Positions 15,101-30,100 of a stretch of DNA of 64,000 nucleotides are shown here, piece after piece. The position numbers were made by a program, and so were the translations under genes. Location of the stretch: contig CAIIXF020000005.1 of NCBI GenBank assembly GCA_903813345.2, positions 9,613,375-9,677,374 on the forward strand, written 5' to 3'. Positions within the stretch are counted from its first letter, which is position 1. The number at the start of each line of letters is the position of its first letter. The DNA comes from Owenia fusiformis. Taxonomy: Eukaryota > Annelida > Polychaeta > Sabellida > Oweniidae. The notes beneath the pieces are model-generated. The model saw only the letters and a list, made by a program, of their open reading frames with translations, did not search any database and had not been told where the DNA came from.

Positions 15101-18100
15101 AAAAACCGGAGTGAATAAATGCACATGTCTCGGTCGGAGAATTGAATTAAATGATAAAATTAAAATAAAATGGGAATTGGAATGATCAGCTAGGATAGTA
15201 ATGACCTAATTGTAATTGTTATAACGCTGAATTATATTTTCAAAGTGTGTCGCTCATATATTTTCAGAATTGTTCTGTCCTGCCTTACTCGCCCCTTTAA
15301 ATGGAGAGATAGTAACTGGACAGACTGACTGTAACAGTACTATGGAATTCACATGCAATGATGGCTTCACGTTAGTGGGCAAACGGGTGCTTACATGTCT
15401 TCCTTTACCACCACTAAGTGGATTCGACGATGCTGATTGGAATGGCGACGTCCCTATATGTGAAAGTAAGTACAGGGAAACTGCAAGGAGATGGAAACTG
15501 ATTACATATCATGATGAACCTAAGTTCTTGCCCCGGGACATGATATCGGGATTTCATGGACTAGAAGAATAATGGAAAAAAACTTCAACTTGAGAAACAT
15601 ACCAAAAGATTTTTATGATTTATTTATTTAGAAAAAATGTATATACAATAATAATACATGACTAATACTGACACCAAATGGCATATAAAAGTATAATGTC
15701 AAGTATCAAAAAAAGTATCACTAGCAAATATAAAAAAAAAGATATATAGTACTATATAGTCTAACTAGTTTACAAGGGTATATAGGTATATGAGTTTCAT
15801 ATATACAAGTATTTACATGATATAACCTAGTACAATGCATACACTAAGCATGTATGTACGTTGTGTTTAAATGATGTGCCCATTACGTTTTATGGAAAAT
15901 TTGTTCGCATGTTCAAAATGGAAGTTGTCACATTGGCGGGTATTATAACTATGTGTATCGCAGTTTATTTGGAAATTTGTATCGAGTAGAGAATTTAGTA
16001 TTTGGTCACCATCTTTTACTTGGTACATGAAAATTGCTGTATTCAGCTTATTTATATCATATATATTCAGAAGATTAAGTTCTTTGAATAATGGAGCTGT
16101 ATGATCAAGGTATTTTTTTCCTAAAACAATGCGAATAAATCGTTTTTGAATCATGTGAATTTTATTAAGATAAGATTTGTAGTTGTTACCCCAAATAATA
16201 TTGCAGTAATTGAGTTGAGAGTGAATAAGGGAGTAGTATATACTGAGCAAAGCACTTTTTGTTAAAAAATTATGGACTCCATACAAGACCCCAATGCACT
16301 GAGAAATCTTTTTTTCTAAGTTTTTGATATGCTCTTTAAAAGTTAAATTGGCATCAATAGCTATTCCTAAGAAAGATATAGTGATGTCTTGCTTGAGTTT
16401 GGTGTCATTTATTTTGAGAAAGTGATTGTTAGAAGTTTTACCTGGTCCAAAGAAAATCCATTTAGTTTTGTCAATGTTTAAAGAAAGTTTATTGGCATTG
16501 ATCCAGTCACTGAGCTTTGAAAGTTCTTCATTTGCGGTGTTAAATAGAGTGGGTAAATCTTTGCGAGAGGCCAAGAGATTGGTATCATCAGCAAATAGGA
16601 TGAATTCAAAGAAATCAGAGGATGATCAATAAATATATTGTATTTGTTGATTCTTAAGGAAAATTATTCAAATATTTCAATTCTCATCACATGGGTTAAT
16701 CAATATTAATCTTTCCTAACTAGGAATAACGTGTCCCGCCCCAATGGACTCCCCACCAATAAATGGAATCATCGCAGACCAACCACCAGGTCCTCCCTAC
16801 CAAATCGGCGCTGTAATATCATACAAATGCGATGAATGTTATAGAATAGCACCGAATGCATTTGGGCAGAGAATAAACGAAATAACATGTCTTATTGATG
16901 GAACTTGGGATAAACCAACACCTACTTGTGAACGTAAGTATTTCAGAATTCCAAAGAAATGTTACAATGAGTTTCCCCGAAGGTCATGAATCCGCACACC
17001 TCTTAGAATACTATTTCGGAGGGTTCATATACAGGCTGACCTAAATAAATGAGTACATCTTTATATTATTCAAGCTCATTTTTCCTGTATAAATTGTGTA
17101 TGATAACTGATATATAATTCTAATGAAATGGTCAGATGGTACATAACATGGAAATTATAGATCTATATACGATATGTTAGATTTTATCTATTCGACCATG
17201 GCCACCTTGTGTATAACTATTGCTAAACTAGAAATATATATATATTTCAGATCTCAAGTGTGAAGAAATTTCAGACGTTCTACCTGGTGGAAATGTACTT
17301 AGTATTGATAGATATTGCAGAACTGCTTCCTCAACATCACAACAGGGTGAAGCATTATATGAATGTGATGAGTATTTCGTCCTGACACCTAATACACCAA
17401 CCCGAGTGTGTACTGATGATGGCAATCAAATTGCTACATGGAAACCACCAACTGCACCAGAGTGTGTCGAGATTACAAGTAAGACCGATACATCAAGGAA
17501 CTTTCATCTTTCTCTATTCCGTCCAGTTCCTTTTTAAGTAATCATACTAATTTACTTGTTATTTATTACTTTACGATAAACGACTTCGTTTTTGTTTTTC
17601 ATTTGTACACAGCATGTGATGAGCCATCGCCAATAGCCGATGGAACTTTTGAGAAGGAACTACCGGGTCCTGTCGAAACTGGCAAAAGTGTCACCTACTC
17701 TTGCAACGGGTGTTACAAAATGGTTGGGGAACCAACACTTACATGTGTAAAAGATGAAATAACCAGCGAACGTCGATACGACCCTATGAACCCGCCGCAG
17801 TGCGAAAGTAAGTAAACATTAAAATATAGTAATAAATTAGATGTTATGGCTGAGGGTAACATTTTGAGTCACACCATATCAATAACTAAACCGATGATAC
17901 AACGCATCAAAGAAGCAAGAAAAAATATTCAACTCTGCTTTCTGATTTTTCAAACGATCGTTGGACATTTCATAACTAACCCATAATCGTTTAGGAATTA
18001 CTTGTAACGGCATCCCAATGGCACCAGTGAATGGCAGTATAAGCAGTACCAGCAATGATTGTCTAGCATCAGTACATTACGAATGCAATGATGAGTGTCT

Positions 18101-21100
18101 AGGACTCATTGGAGTCCCAACAAGAACCTGCTTGGAAGATGGTACCTGGGATCATCCAGATGAGCCAGTTTGTGTTCGTGAGTGCCCTTTACATAAATAT
18201 CACACTACTACATAACATAATGTAATAGGAACTCTTATCTAAACTATTTTTGTAGTTGTATAGAGGAAATTCATTTTAAATACAGTTAAACTTGCATTAG
18301 TGAACACTCCGGGAGAAACGACATCAGTCGCATATCTGCATATGCGGCTGATGAATGAGTTTCTGAAAAATATCACACGGATCTCCATAATATCAGAAAG
18401 ACCAATGGTTTTTGTACATATACATGTGATATACACTTTTGAATTGTTATCATCCAGTAAAATGATTTGAACGGTTGTCATATGCTATGATTGTGCAAGT
18501 ATTTGCAGGTTTAAATGTATTTTCTACTTGTAGAGAGACAATGTATTCCACCAGCAGCAAAACCAGAGCATGGTTTAATATCTTCACAGGATAGTTCGTG
18601 TGGAGCTGTAGTAAGTTATTCGTGCGAGACCTGCTACACTTTGGTGGGACCATCATCAAGGACGTGCACTGTTAATGGATGGGACGAACCAGCCCCTACC
18701 TGCGAGAGTATGTATCTTACTCCAATTTAAAGAAAACAACATATTGCGAATGCAACTGTTCAGTGCATTACAGACATGAATAGTTATTTGAGAACAGGCA
18801 CTACAATGGTTCATGAGTCTACGAACCGCCACCATCCAAACAATGCAATGATGTAATATAATTAAGTAAATGTAGTAAAACACTACATTTTGAAATGTGT
18901 GTAACTTTTTCCCGTTTGAGAGTTGAACCATGATACTTGGCAAATCAATGTAACTTTGGACAAGCTTTAAAATGATATATGATACATACTATGGGAACAT
19001 TATTGGTGTATATCTGCCTGGGGGGTGCAAATACTTTCGGGACACCCTGTACACAAAGAAAAGTACATAGAGCACCCTCATCACCATTATCATCTATTAT
19101 CACAATCCAAGAACTAAAAGACCATGAGACATTTCATCTTTACTGCTTGTCATTCTTACATACTCAAAAGTTTAGTTTGTATTTTAAGTTTAACAACATA
19201 CATTACTAAATACTAGCTTCCATTTTGTTATAGTTACTCAATGTGAAGGCATTAGTGACCCACAAAATGGAAAAAGATATCCTTCCACGGGAAATGAGAA
19301 CTGTGGTCAGTCGATAACATTTACATGCAATGCTGGATACATACTCGATGGTGCTGAAACAATTACATGTACAGCCAGTGGCGAACCAAGTTCAACACCT
19401 TCGTGGTCTCAACAACCCCCTGTCTGCAAAAGTATGCGATAATTGAAGTCACATTGTACATAGCAAGTCAAGCCTTGTCCTCATGGCCACACATAATTGA
19501 TATTACATGATCTATATATATAATACAATAATGAATCGTAGATGTAAAAAGTGAACATTAAAATTTTTTATGAGGTAATGTGCACTAAATTATGAATCAA
19601 CTAATTTATAGAAAATTATTGTGAGCCAGCCCCACAAAACCCGCTTAATGGAAACGCAACTCCTATTACCAACACAGTTGGGACGATTGTTACTTACACA
19701 TGTGACTCATGCTATGCCCCAACGTATTCACAACGAACTTGCAATGCCAATCCTAGTGGAGACCCAACATGGTCACCTGTAGATGAGCCTACATGTGAAC
19801 GTGAGTTTATATGTATAGTAAAACACGAACGGTCAGTAGAATTATATCAAGTATGACGCGACATATACAATAAAATAGATTGAGCACCTATTGAATAGAT
19901 ACAACCGGAATTGAGCGACTCATGTCTGCAATTTTTTTAAATGTTTGAATCAAATTGTTTTTTATTTTCAAAGTTTTGTCTTGTTCTCCCGTGACAATCG
20001 CTAACGGAAATCTGTCCCCTGGGTTAGAATGTGGAGTCGAAAGGACAGTGACTTGCGATAGTGGTTATTACATTGATGGACCATCAGCAATCCGATGCAT
20101 CTTCGTAAATGGATCGGCTGTATGGAACACGTCGCCACCAGCATGCAAAGGTTGCCAGTAGTAATTTGTTTCACATACTTAGATTGTTTTTGGTAGATTG
20201 CGTACGGGTATGAATACCGTAAGTGGGAGATGCGTATGCTGCGTTCTATGTCCCATATTGATACATTAAGTTTCATTTTTCATGCAATGCAATATATTGC
20301 GAGTTATATTTTCATATGAACACGTTTTGTAATATATTGTATTAACATTTGATTGTATATAATACTTTTAAGCGAGATGTATCAATATGATGCCAACAGA
20401 TCCAAATGTTGAAAAAGATACAGAAAATAGTTCCCCGATAGATCCATCAACGAGTACATACGGACCCGGTGACACAATTATGTTCAAATGTAGAGGATGC
20501 AACAATATTATGGAAGATGATTCGGGAATCAGAGATCCTGATAGAATTTGTTTAGAAACTGGTAAATGGGACAATCCAACGCCACCAGAATGTGAACGTA
20601 AGTAACATAGTAGCTAGGAATGCTAATATACAAGTATGTTTCCAAATGCAATATGTGGTTAGTTATAACTGCTCGTATTTTATTAGAGGAGGCTAAAATA
20701 TACCTATTTGCATTTGCAGCTAAAACATGTGAAGGCACACCAAGTGCACCAGTTGGGGGAACAGTAGATTCGACAAGCAATACATGTGGCACAACTGTAA
20801 CATACAGCTGTCTGGATTCCTGCGACCAGCTATCCGGTGCAGCATCTAGAATTTGCCAACCAGATGGTACATGGACAAGTGAAGAACCAACTTGCATAAG
20901 TGAGTGTATTTTACACACCTATGTTTATTTGTCCCTTGAACATGTAAGCTTTTCGAAATAATTCTGGAACATTTGTTTTAAGGGAGAACATGTAACCCAA
21001 AGCCAACCCCACCTTTATTTGGGAGTGCATCTACCGATGAAAACACATGTGGAACGAACGTGACGTATTCTTGTGACAACTGCTATGAACTGACACCATC

Positions 21101-24100
21101 ATCATCTACAACACGTTCCTGTGGACCTAACGGACAGTGGGCACCGGAAATAATTCCAACATGCGAAGGTAAAACTACAAAGCATGAGTTAAAGATAAGT
21201 GTATATTCAAAGAATACTAATTTAAAACCAACCAATAGAATATGCAATTGATGTATGGTGTTTGGGTTTTCCAGTTATAACCTGTGTTCCGCTGCAAGTA
21301 CAGAATGGAATTGTAAGTGGGACGAACAACTGTGGTATGACTGTACAATTCGAGTGCGTGGCACCATATTTCTTGGAAGGACCTTCAAGTGCTACATGTC
21401 GTGAAGATGGTACTTGGAGTGGACCGACACCGGAATGTATTGAACGTAAGTACTATGTTATGGCATTTAACTAAATTCAGAAATTTAAATACTTTGTCAG
21501 TGACATCAAAATATTCTTTGGTTTATAATAATGTAATATATGTCAGTTTACATATGTCATTTACCGTTTGCACGATTAGCAAAATGTCCATACCGCATGC
21601 CACCTGATAACGGAGCTATTGATCCTGCAAGTCCTCCAACAGATGACAACAATGAATATGCAAGAGGAAGCGTGGTTTACTACAGGTATCTCTAAAAATA
21701 GTTGTTTGGTTTGTGTGCATCAAAAATGAAGTTTATCAACATGATAACTCGGTACAGTACTAATACAAAACATATTACCCCAAAACTAGTTAGCAATTTG
21801 TTTGAGATGTCTGGCTAATGGCCGCTATACTTTATTTCACAGTTTGTGATTACTATCTAATTACTGTCTTTCTAATTTTAATGTTTTATAAAATTTTAAT
21901 ATTAGTTGTGATGAGTGCTTTGGGCTAATGGGACAATCTGGAGATCAACTGCCTCACTACTCGTCCATATGTAGAGATAATGGAACTTGGAGTACACCAG
22001 TTCCTACATGCGAACGTAAGTAGTTTCACGATGGGAATTAAGTATGCCAAATTGCTTTGGGTGGGAACTTTAAACAGCAAAACAAAGAAATAGCAAACAC
22101 CTCCCTCAAAACGTTAATTCAACTCATACTGGACGTATATCAGTTTCAGTATTTTCGTTAATCAACCAAATAGAGAGAAACTGTTATTACCGATTACATT
22201 TTGGGCATTCCGTTTATTGATATTCTTTGGCTATGATGGTAATGCATATTTTGAGAACAGAGTACTGTCGGAATTGTGCTTTTATCATTGACAAAAACTG
22301 AATGGAAATTCCGACATGTAGTTTCACATTCTAATTGACAATACCATCGGGTTTTTCAAATTATGTAGGTTTGAGTTGTATGTCGATGTCGGCACCAGAA
22401 AATGGCATGATGACGCCATCAGAAGGCAACAACAATTGTAATGATGGGCCGTTGACGTTTAGTTGTGATGAAGGTTACGGACAAGATGGTCCTGGTTCAA
22501 CGGAAATAAGCTGTGTTCCAGTCGAAGGAGGGGCAGCTTGGAGTGACCAGCCTATCACATGCAGTGGTAAATAGTTGCTCAAAGCATACACGTAATAGAA
22601 ACATATGTAATGTTCATTTCACGTTTAATGTTAAATATGAGCCATATACTGAAATGCCGAAATAAACACTAATACACGAAATCACAATTGTTTTCCAGAA
22701 AGATGCGAAGTTCGAATGCCTCCTTTGAATGGTACTATAGCTATTTCAAGCGATGACCCTGACAGCAATGGACAACACTACCCTGGTGATAGAGTTGTAT
22801 TTGCATGTGATACTTGCTACAGAATACAAGAAAATATAGATGGCATACGTGACAACGATGCTGTGTGTACAACGTCAGGATGGGATGACCCCGTGCCTAC
22901 ATGCGAATGTAAATATCATTTAATATATGAACATGTAATATTTGTAGGCACTTTTTAAACGTGAATTCATCGTCATTCTCAAAAACACTCTCAATCGCCA
23001 TCAACCTCAATTATGTGTGATGCTTTGTGTTTCAGTACTTCAATGCATGGAGCCAATGCTTGGTGATGGAGTTGTCAAACTTGAGGGCAGTAATGATTGT
23101 CTGGCAACTGTAAGCTTTGAATGTGAAGCTGGATACATACCAGCTGGTGGTGATGAATCTATTACTTGCGTCCCAATGGGAAACACTGCTTCATGGAATG
23201 GAAGTCCATTAACTTGTAAAAGTAAGTTAAATATTTTATCATCTGATTTATCACCAGCGAGATGATCAGCTGATTAAACTGATGTGATAGGACAATCTAC
23301 GTAGCTAAGTGGTTCACTGATGACTAAATGATGGCAAAACATATCTTGTCGTTTCAGAGAAATGTCCTTATCGCATGCCACCCGACAACGGATTCATTGA
23401 TGATGATGTCAGTGCAATACCAGAAAATGATGAGTACATCCCAGGAGATGTTGTAGTCTTCGGGTACAGCATTTGATTTAAATAATACTCAACCTGTTGT
23501 ACAGGCTCTAGACTATTTGGAATCAATCAAACATACAACAAAACCAGCAGTTTTGCATATGAATACCAAAAAGGACAAATCTGAACAAATGAGCATGTTG
23601 ATGTATTGAAGTTTATCTTATAACAATTGTATTAACGAATTTGCGGTAATATTAGAATTGTGAAAAAGTCCAGACATATTTACAAACCAAATCCCATCGT
23701 TCGAATATACAATACTAAGTGATTTCAGGTTGATTTAAGTTTTACAACTTTCAGTTTTAGCGATTTTACAAAGTTATTCATTTATATATTCAGATGTGAA
23801 ACATGCTACAAGATCGGTATGGGTGAAACTGGACCAATGCTCAACACCGCTATTTGCTTGGATGACGGTACTTGGAGTGCACAGGTTCCACAGTGTCAAC
23901 GTAAGAACGTATTCGATATCAAATTAATGAGAAAACCCCTGGGAGAAATAAAAATGAAACTACATTTGCCAACCAAATTGGCAAAAGTATAGTTAACAAT
24001 GTTAAAACGGGAAAATACGTTTTAGGTATGAGCTGCATATCCATACTAGCTCCAGAACATGGAACACGGGAACCGGAAACAGGGAACAACTTGTGCGGTG

Positions 24101-27100
24101 ATCCACCTGTAGTATATGGTTGTAGTACAGGTTATGAAGAAGAAGGAACTGGCATAACTCAAATAGAATGTGTGGACATCGGAGGTGGAGGAGCTGATTG
24201 GACTGGTGACCCATTAACATGCGGGCGTATGTAATTTTTATACTATACTTTATTTGTAATATTTCATTAATAATATGATGCAAAGTGAAAATAGCTATAG
24301 GGTGTGCTTACAAGTTAGTGTGCTTACAACTATTCTCCATCCTAATTCTGTCAAGTTATTGGAACTAAAAATTATCATCTCCACATTTTGAGACAGTTGG
24401 GATAATATATTTTATCTCCCTTTTGATGACTACAATATTTGGTTCATTCATACATATTACAGCCATGTGTAATGCACGCATGGAACCAGTTAACGGTGCA
24501 ATCGATCAAGAAAACAGCGCCCAACCAGAAGGGGATTATTACAACGACGGTGACGTAGTTTACTATACTTGCAATGACTGTTTCAAGATAAAAGAAAACC
24601 AAGAAGGCGTCCAGGATAACGATGCAGTTTGTGTGTCTGGCCAGTGGGATGATCCTACTCCAACATGTGAACGTAAGCCAAACATTTTTCCATTTACGTG
24701 TTAATCATTTGATTCCATTCGTGTGTATGTCAATCTTTTAAGCCATCGGTTAGTCTAACGTACTACCAACGCCCTCCTTTGAAACGGCACGGATATAATG
24801 GATATGCAAAGTTAAATGGTTGGATACCTTGCAGCTCTCCAATGTGAGGCACTTTCCCTCGGAGATGGAGTTATTAGAGTTGGTGAAAGCAACGATTGCC
24901 AAACAACTGTAAGCTTTTATTGTAAAGCTGGGTATATTCCATCTGGTGGGAATGCAAGTATAACATGTGTAAACAACAATGACAACACTGGTGCGTTTTG
25001 GAATGGAACTCCATTAACCTGCAAAAGTAAGTAGATAAGAATACGTCTAGATGTGATTTACAGCGAGTAGTGAAGGCATTTTGGTCGTATCGAGTTAATA
25101 TGTGGAGATGAAATTGAAGAAAAATTTGGAAATGTATGGTAAATAGTACAACCAGTCATGACAAGGAAACAACCCTTAGCACCTAAGAAATGATCTTACG
25201 TACATAAATATCTAAGCACAAGTGCCAAGGTGAAAGGACCAAAAGTTGTAATGGAACTTAGCAAGAAAAAGAAAACTCTAACTGCATACCAGTCAAGAAA
25301 AACAAACCCCATATATCCCAAAACCATGATCTAACGTGATTGTCTAATACCCCCTTTCCCCAAACCATTCAAGAACCGATGTCACAATCCAAGACCAGGT
25401 AGGGAGGTTAAACTACACGATTTCAAGATAAACTATACGCGAATGTGTAATATTATGACCCCAGGGATAATTGTCCCCCTCTCAATTTTTTCTAAGGACC
25501 TAAACCCAACTATTTTCCCTTATACCTATATACTCAAGCGGGCAAATGAGTACTACATAGGGGAAAATGTAGCTTCAGATGTCCATAATTCTACGCGTTC
25601 ACGTACAGGTTCTTTTGAAATCGTGTAGCTTAACCTCCCTAATGTCTCCTCCCTTAAAAACCATTTCCATAATCCAAAGCCAAGATTCCCTGGGACAGGT
25701 TATTAAAACGTGTTTTTGTGTAACAGGCTGATTAAAACATGTAATAATTTTAGAAACATGCAGATTCCGAATGGGACCAGAAAATGGGGGAATTGATGAG
25801 GAAATAAGTGCGATCCCCAGTAATTACACTAGTACTTCATACCTGGAATATATTCAAGGAGATATTGTGTATTACAAGTATGTCGCTGAAATACATTTTT
25901 GCATTACGTCCTCTTCAACCTCTAAAAAAGTAATAAAAATAGATATACGGACAAGAACCGGAACATAGTAATCCATGGGACCGTAATCAGTCACAAACCA
26001 TCAACCCCTATGGGGTATTTCATTTATTTTAAAGTCATTACTACATATGCTGAACAGAAGTAGATAGAACATTAAAATGAATTCAAAGTTGAGAACTTGG
26101 GGATTACTTGAATTAGACCTTGATATGAATACAGTTCACATTTGTGTCATAATTAGTGTTTCAAATTCCTTCCAGATGCAATGATTGTTACAAGATCGAT
26201 AGGAGTGAATATGGCGCAGATTCAGATTCCGCTGTATGTGGTGACGATGGAAACTGGAACAGACCAGTGCCGACTTGCCAACGTATGAATTATCTTGTTT
26301 TGTTAACCTAAACTAAATTCAAAAGTACACAGTGTTTAAAACATTTGAAGTAAATATATCATGAATATATACGTAGTAAGGAAGCTATATACGTTGTATA
26401 TATATGGTTCCTTTAGTTATGAGCTGTATGGTGATGCCACCCCCAAACAATGGCACGAGACAACCAGCAACTGGTAACAACAACTGCAACGACCCAGCAG
26501 TTGTATTTAGCTGTGACCCGGGATTTGGTGAAGAAGGACCTGGAGTTAAAAGTATAAACTGTGTTCAGATAGGTGAAGACGACGCTGAATGGGATAACAT
26601 GCCGTTAACATGTGGACGTATGTATACTTATTCCATTCCGATTTAAGGAACAATAATTACAAATATCTTAGAACAAATGCACCCCAACATAGCTACATAA
26701 TAGGCAAATATAAGATAATTCAAGAACTGGCGAAGGAGAAAAGCTATTTTAATAAATAAATACAAATATATGAAGAAAGAATAAAATCGAAAGGATAGAT
26801 CATAAATGATCTCGTGTGTTAACAAATATGACAATTGTCATGAAACAACGCTATTAAACACAAATGACAAAAAAATGATCATATTTTTCAGCAAGGTGCG
26901 ATATACCGATGCCACCAACCAATGGAGGGTTTGATGCTACACTAAGTGATGATCCTGATGCTAGCAATCAACATTCTCCTGGTGACACTGTTACGTTTAC
27001 CTGTGATGAATGCTACATAATTGCAGAAAGAGAATCTGGGGAAAGAGACAATAATATAGTGTGTACCAACTCAGGATGGGATGATGATGTTCCCACTTGT

Positions 27101-30100
27101 GAAAGTAAGTATGTATGGGTTAAAAAGCTATTTAACAATGGTTACAAGAGTGACAAAGTCGAGATGCATTTGCTAATTTCTGAGGTGCTATTTTAATGCA
27201 ACCTTTTGATGACTAACCTTTTAATCGGGCTCGTGACCTGATGACAAGATCCAATCAACGAAATGTTCCCTTGTATCAAGCATATTGCAAGAGACATGTC
27301 TTTCTCATTATCACATTAATTGAGATTTGCATTTCATTTCATTCTAGTTCTACAATGTGAGGAAATGACCCTGGGAGAAGGAGTTATTCGAATAGAAGAC
27401 AGCAACAATTGCCAAAGCACTGTCAATTTCCAATGTGCGGCAGGTTATGCTCCATCCGGTGGAGACTCACAGGTCACGTGTATGCCATATGGAACATATG
27501 CAGCATGGAGCGGAACGCCACTGACATGTGACCGTACGTTTCTACTATAAGCTATATCAAACAGATGTATTGTAAAACGGAACCTTTATTGTTGTTAATT
27601 GTGTTGCCATAATACTGTGAATACGTCAAGCAATAGTTATACAAATGATAAATAGCAAAGGTTGACTCAGAACCCATTATATATCTTTATTTATTATTAA
27701 TAGTCATACAGTGTATGGAACCTATGCCATCAGCACCAGAAAATGGCTTCAAGGATGAATCATCTGACGATGTTCCGTATATCCCAGGTATGTTTAATGT
27801 TATTGAAGTCCTTCGTCTCTAAAATAAACGCATACAATGACGTATTTGTATGCATAATGCCATTTCAGGTCGTTCTACGTAAACCAGTAATAAGTTGACG
27901 GACACGAACATAAGATATTGTTAATCAGCCTGATTAAATTGGCAACTGAAGCGATTCACATTAATTTTGTAACTGTGCTTGATTTCTTGAAAATGTTAGA
28001 GCGCACGGTGGTTTTATGTATGATAGTAGAGAGCTTTCAATATAAGTTACTTGGACAACTTGTACGTACTTCTAAATGAAAATACAAGGTGTTACATAAC
28101 GAAGGCTAGTAATACAATGTATAACGTTCAAATGTAAACCATTTGTAACTTTTAAACTGTATTTATCATCACATGTCTGAGATCTCTTGGTTTTAAATGA
28201 AATAGGAATTCCTATATGACATATACATTATATGTCTATATTATCTCAAACTGACTTTGGAGATGAACATATGAAACCGTACAAATACTGGATTGGCTTG
28301 ATTAGTGAATCAAAATGATCGTCAAAGTATTTGATTGGATACTTTACAGATTCAGCTTATCAATTTAAAATTTTTATCAACTTAAACTGTATAAGAACTC
28401 TGAAATAATCCCCCAATAATTCATTCGTTGTATGATGAACCACGTTAAACGGTATTTTTTCAGAAGAAGTGAGTAGCTCCCACAATTCTTTCATATTCTA
28501 TCGTATTCGGGGATTCCCCATCACATCATCTCCCACATCATCTCCAATCAAATTGCAGGATGTGATCACAAGAACAATCATGCGCAAGTGCTCGCTCAGT
28601 GCTGCGCATGCGCAAAGTTAAATTTGAAATCATGTGGCGTTAACATCAGTTCAACATAATCATTTCAAACCTACGGTAATACTATTGAAGTTACTCGATC
28701 CATACTTGTAGAGAATACTCATACAACTACAGCGAACATTTGGAGATCCATTTCAATGGCAAATGAGGCCTGTTAATAAAATTTGTTTTCGAACGTGCCA
28801 ATACGAAAGGTCATCTTTGGGAAATCTCCCCCCCCGGTCTTTTTTGTAGAACACCGCCCCACAAGAGCTAGATATTAAGTTGATAATGTACAGATTACAA
28901 AGATACACCAGATATTTTTGGCAACTGGGTACAATTCATCAAAATCAATTTCAAATTGATTTACGTGTGACAAGACCCTTTAAAGTACAAGTTTACGTAT
29001 ACGTTTTCGAAACAACTTTTATCGAAAGCTCTCTGTCAATCCATATCAACTCTTATAAAATCTACAATGTTTGATGGCTAAATGGCCCTATCCCATTTCA
29101 GGAAACACAATCAAATATGGATGTGATGACTGTTTCAAAATTGCAAAAGATTCTCATGGAATACGCGATGATGACATTATGTGTCAGAACAATGGACAGT
29201 GGGATGGTCAACCGCCCTCTTGTGAACGTAAAATGTTTAATGTTGTCCTAATGCGTTCTAAAATTTAACTAGATTATAAGTCTAACAAAATATGAAGGTT
29301 ATGATGAATATCTGAACATACATTATACACGATTTCAATATTTGATTTCAGCATTTTATATTTCATATTCTAATGTTCAAATTATTACTTGTGTTTAAAG
29401 CAATTAATTGCATGCCGCCTCCACAAGCGCCTCTTAATGGTGGGATTGATGGCGTAGCTACTGCATGTAACGCAACAACTACATACATGTGTGATAGTTG
29501 TTACCGATTACAAGGACAACCAACTAGAACCTGTCAACAAGATGGAACTTGGTCGCCTCTAAATGAGCCAACGTGTCAATGTTAGTCTAGCAAAATACAA
29601 AAATACAAAATGTGAAATACAATTAAGACAAATTATGCAATCCGTGAAACGTATTTTAATGAGGGAGATATTAGGTGAAATCATATATCATCCATGCTGA
29701 TTAATTATCTCAGGAGGCTCACTTCAAATGAGAAACAAAACACTTCATTTAAACGTAGAAATTATCTCAATCATGATTTCAGTACAAACGTGCACGGAAC
29801 TTCAAGCACCTGTCAACGGTAGAATCGTGTTCCAAAATACAGAATGCGAGGGGATTGTTACGTTTGAATGCAATTTTGGATATGAGTTAGAAGGTAGTGA
29901 AACAAGGGTTTGCCAAGACACCGGCACAGCAATGCAGTGGTCAGGGGTACCAACGACATGCGAAGGTAAGCTCAGCACGGATCTTGGGATAATGAGCATT
30001 TGAATCAACTGTTTTAAGAATATATAGAATCGGAGAATACTATGAAATGTAAATAGCATTTTCATAATTGCACTGTTCTACACTACTTACTTATATTAAG

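Noticed and set aside
28603-28614. NRF1-like palindrome TGCGCATGCGCA as an internal promoter
   Set aside because: A single motif in an AT-rich intron with no CpG island or downstream first exon; noted only.
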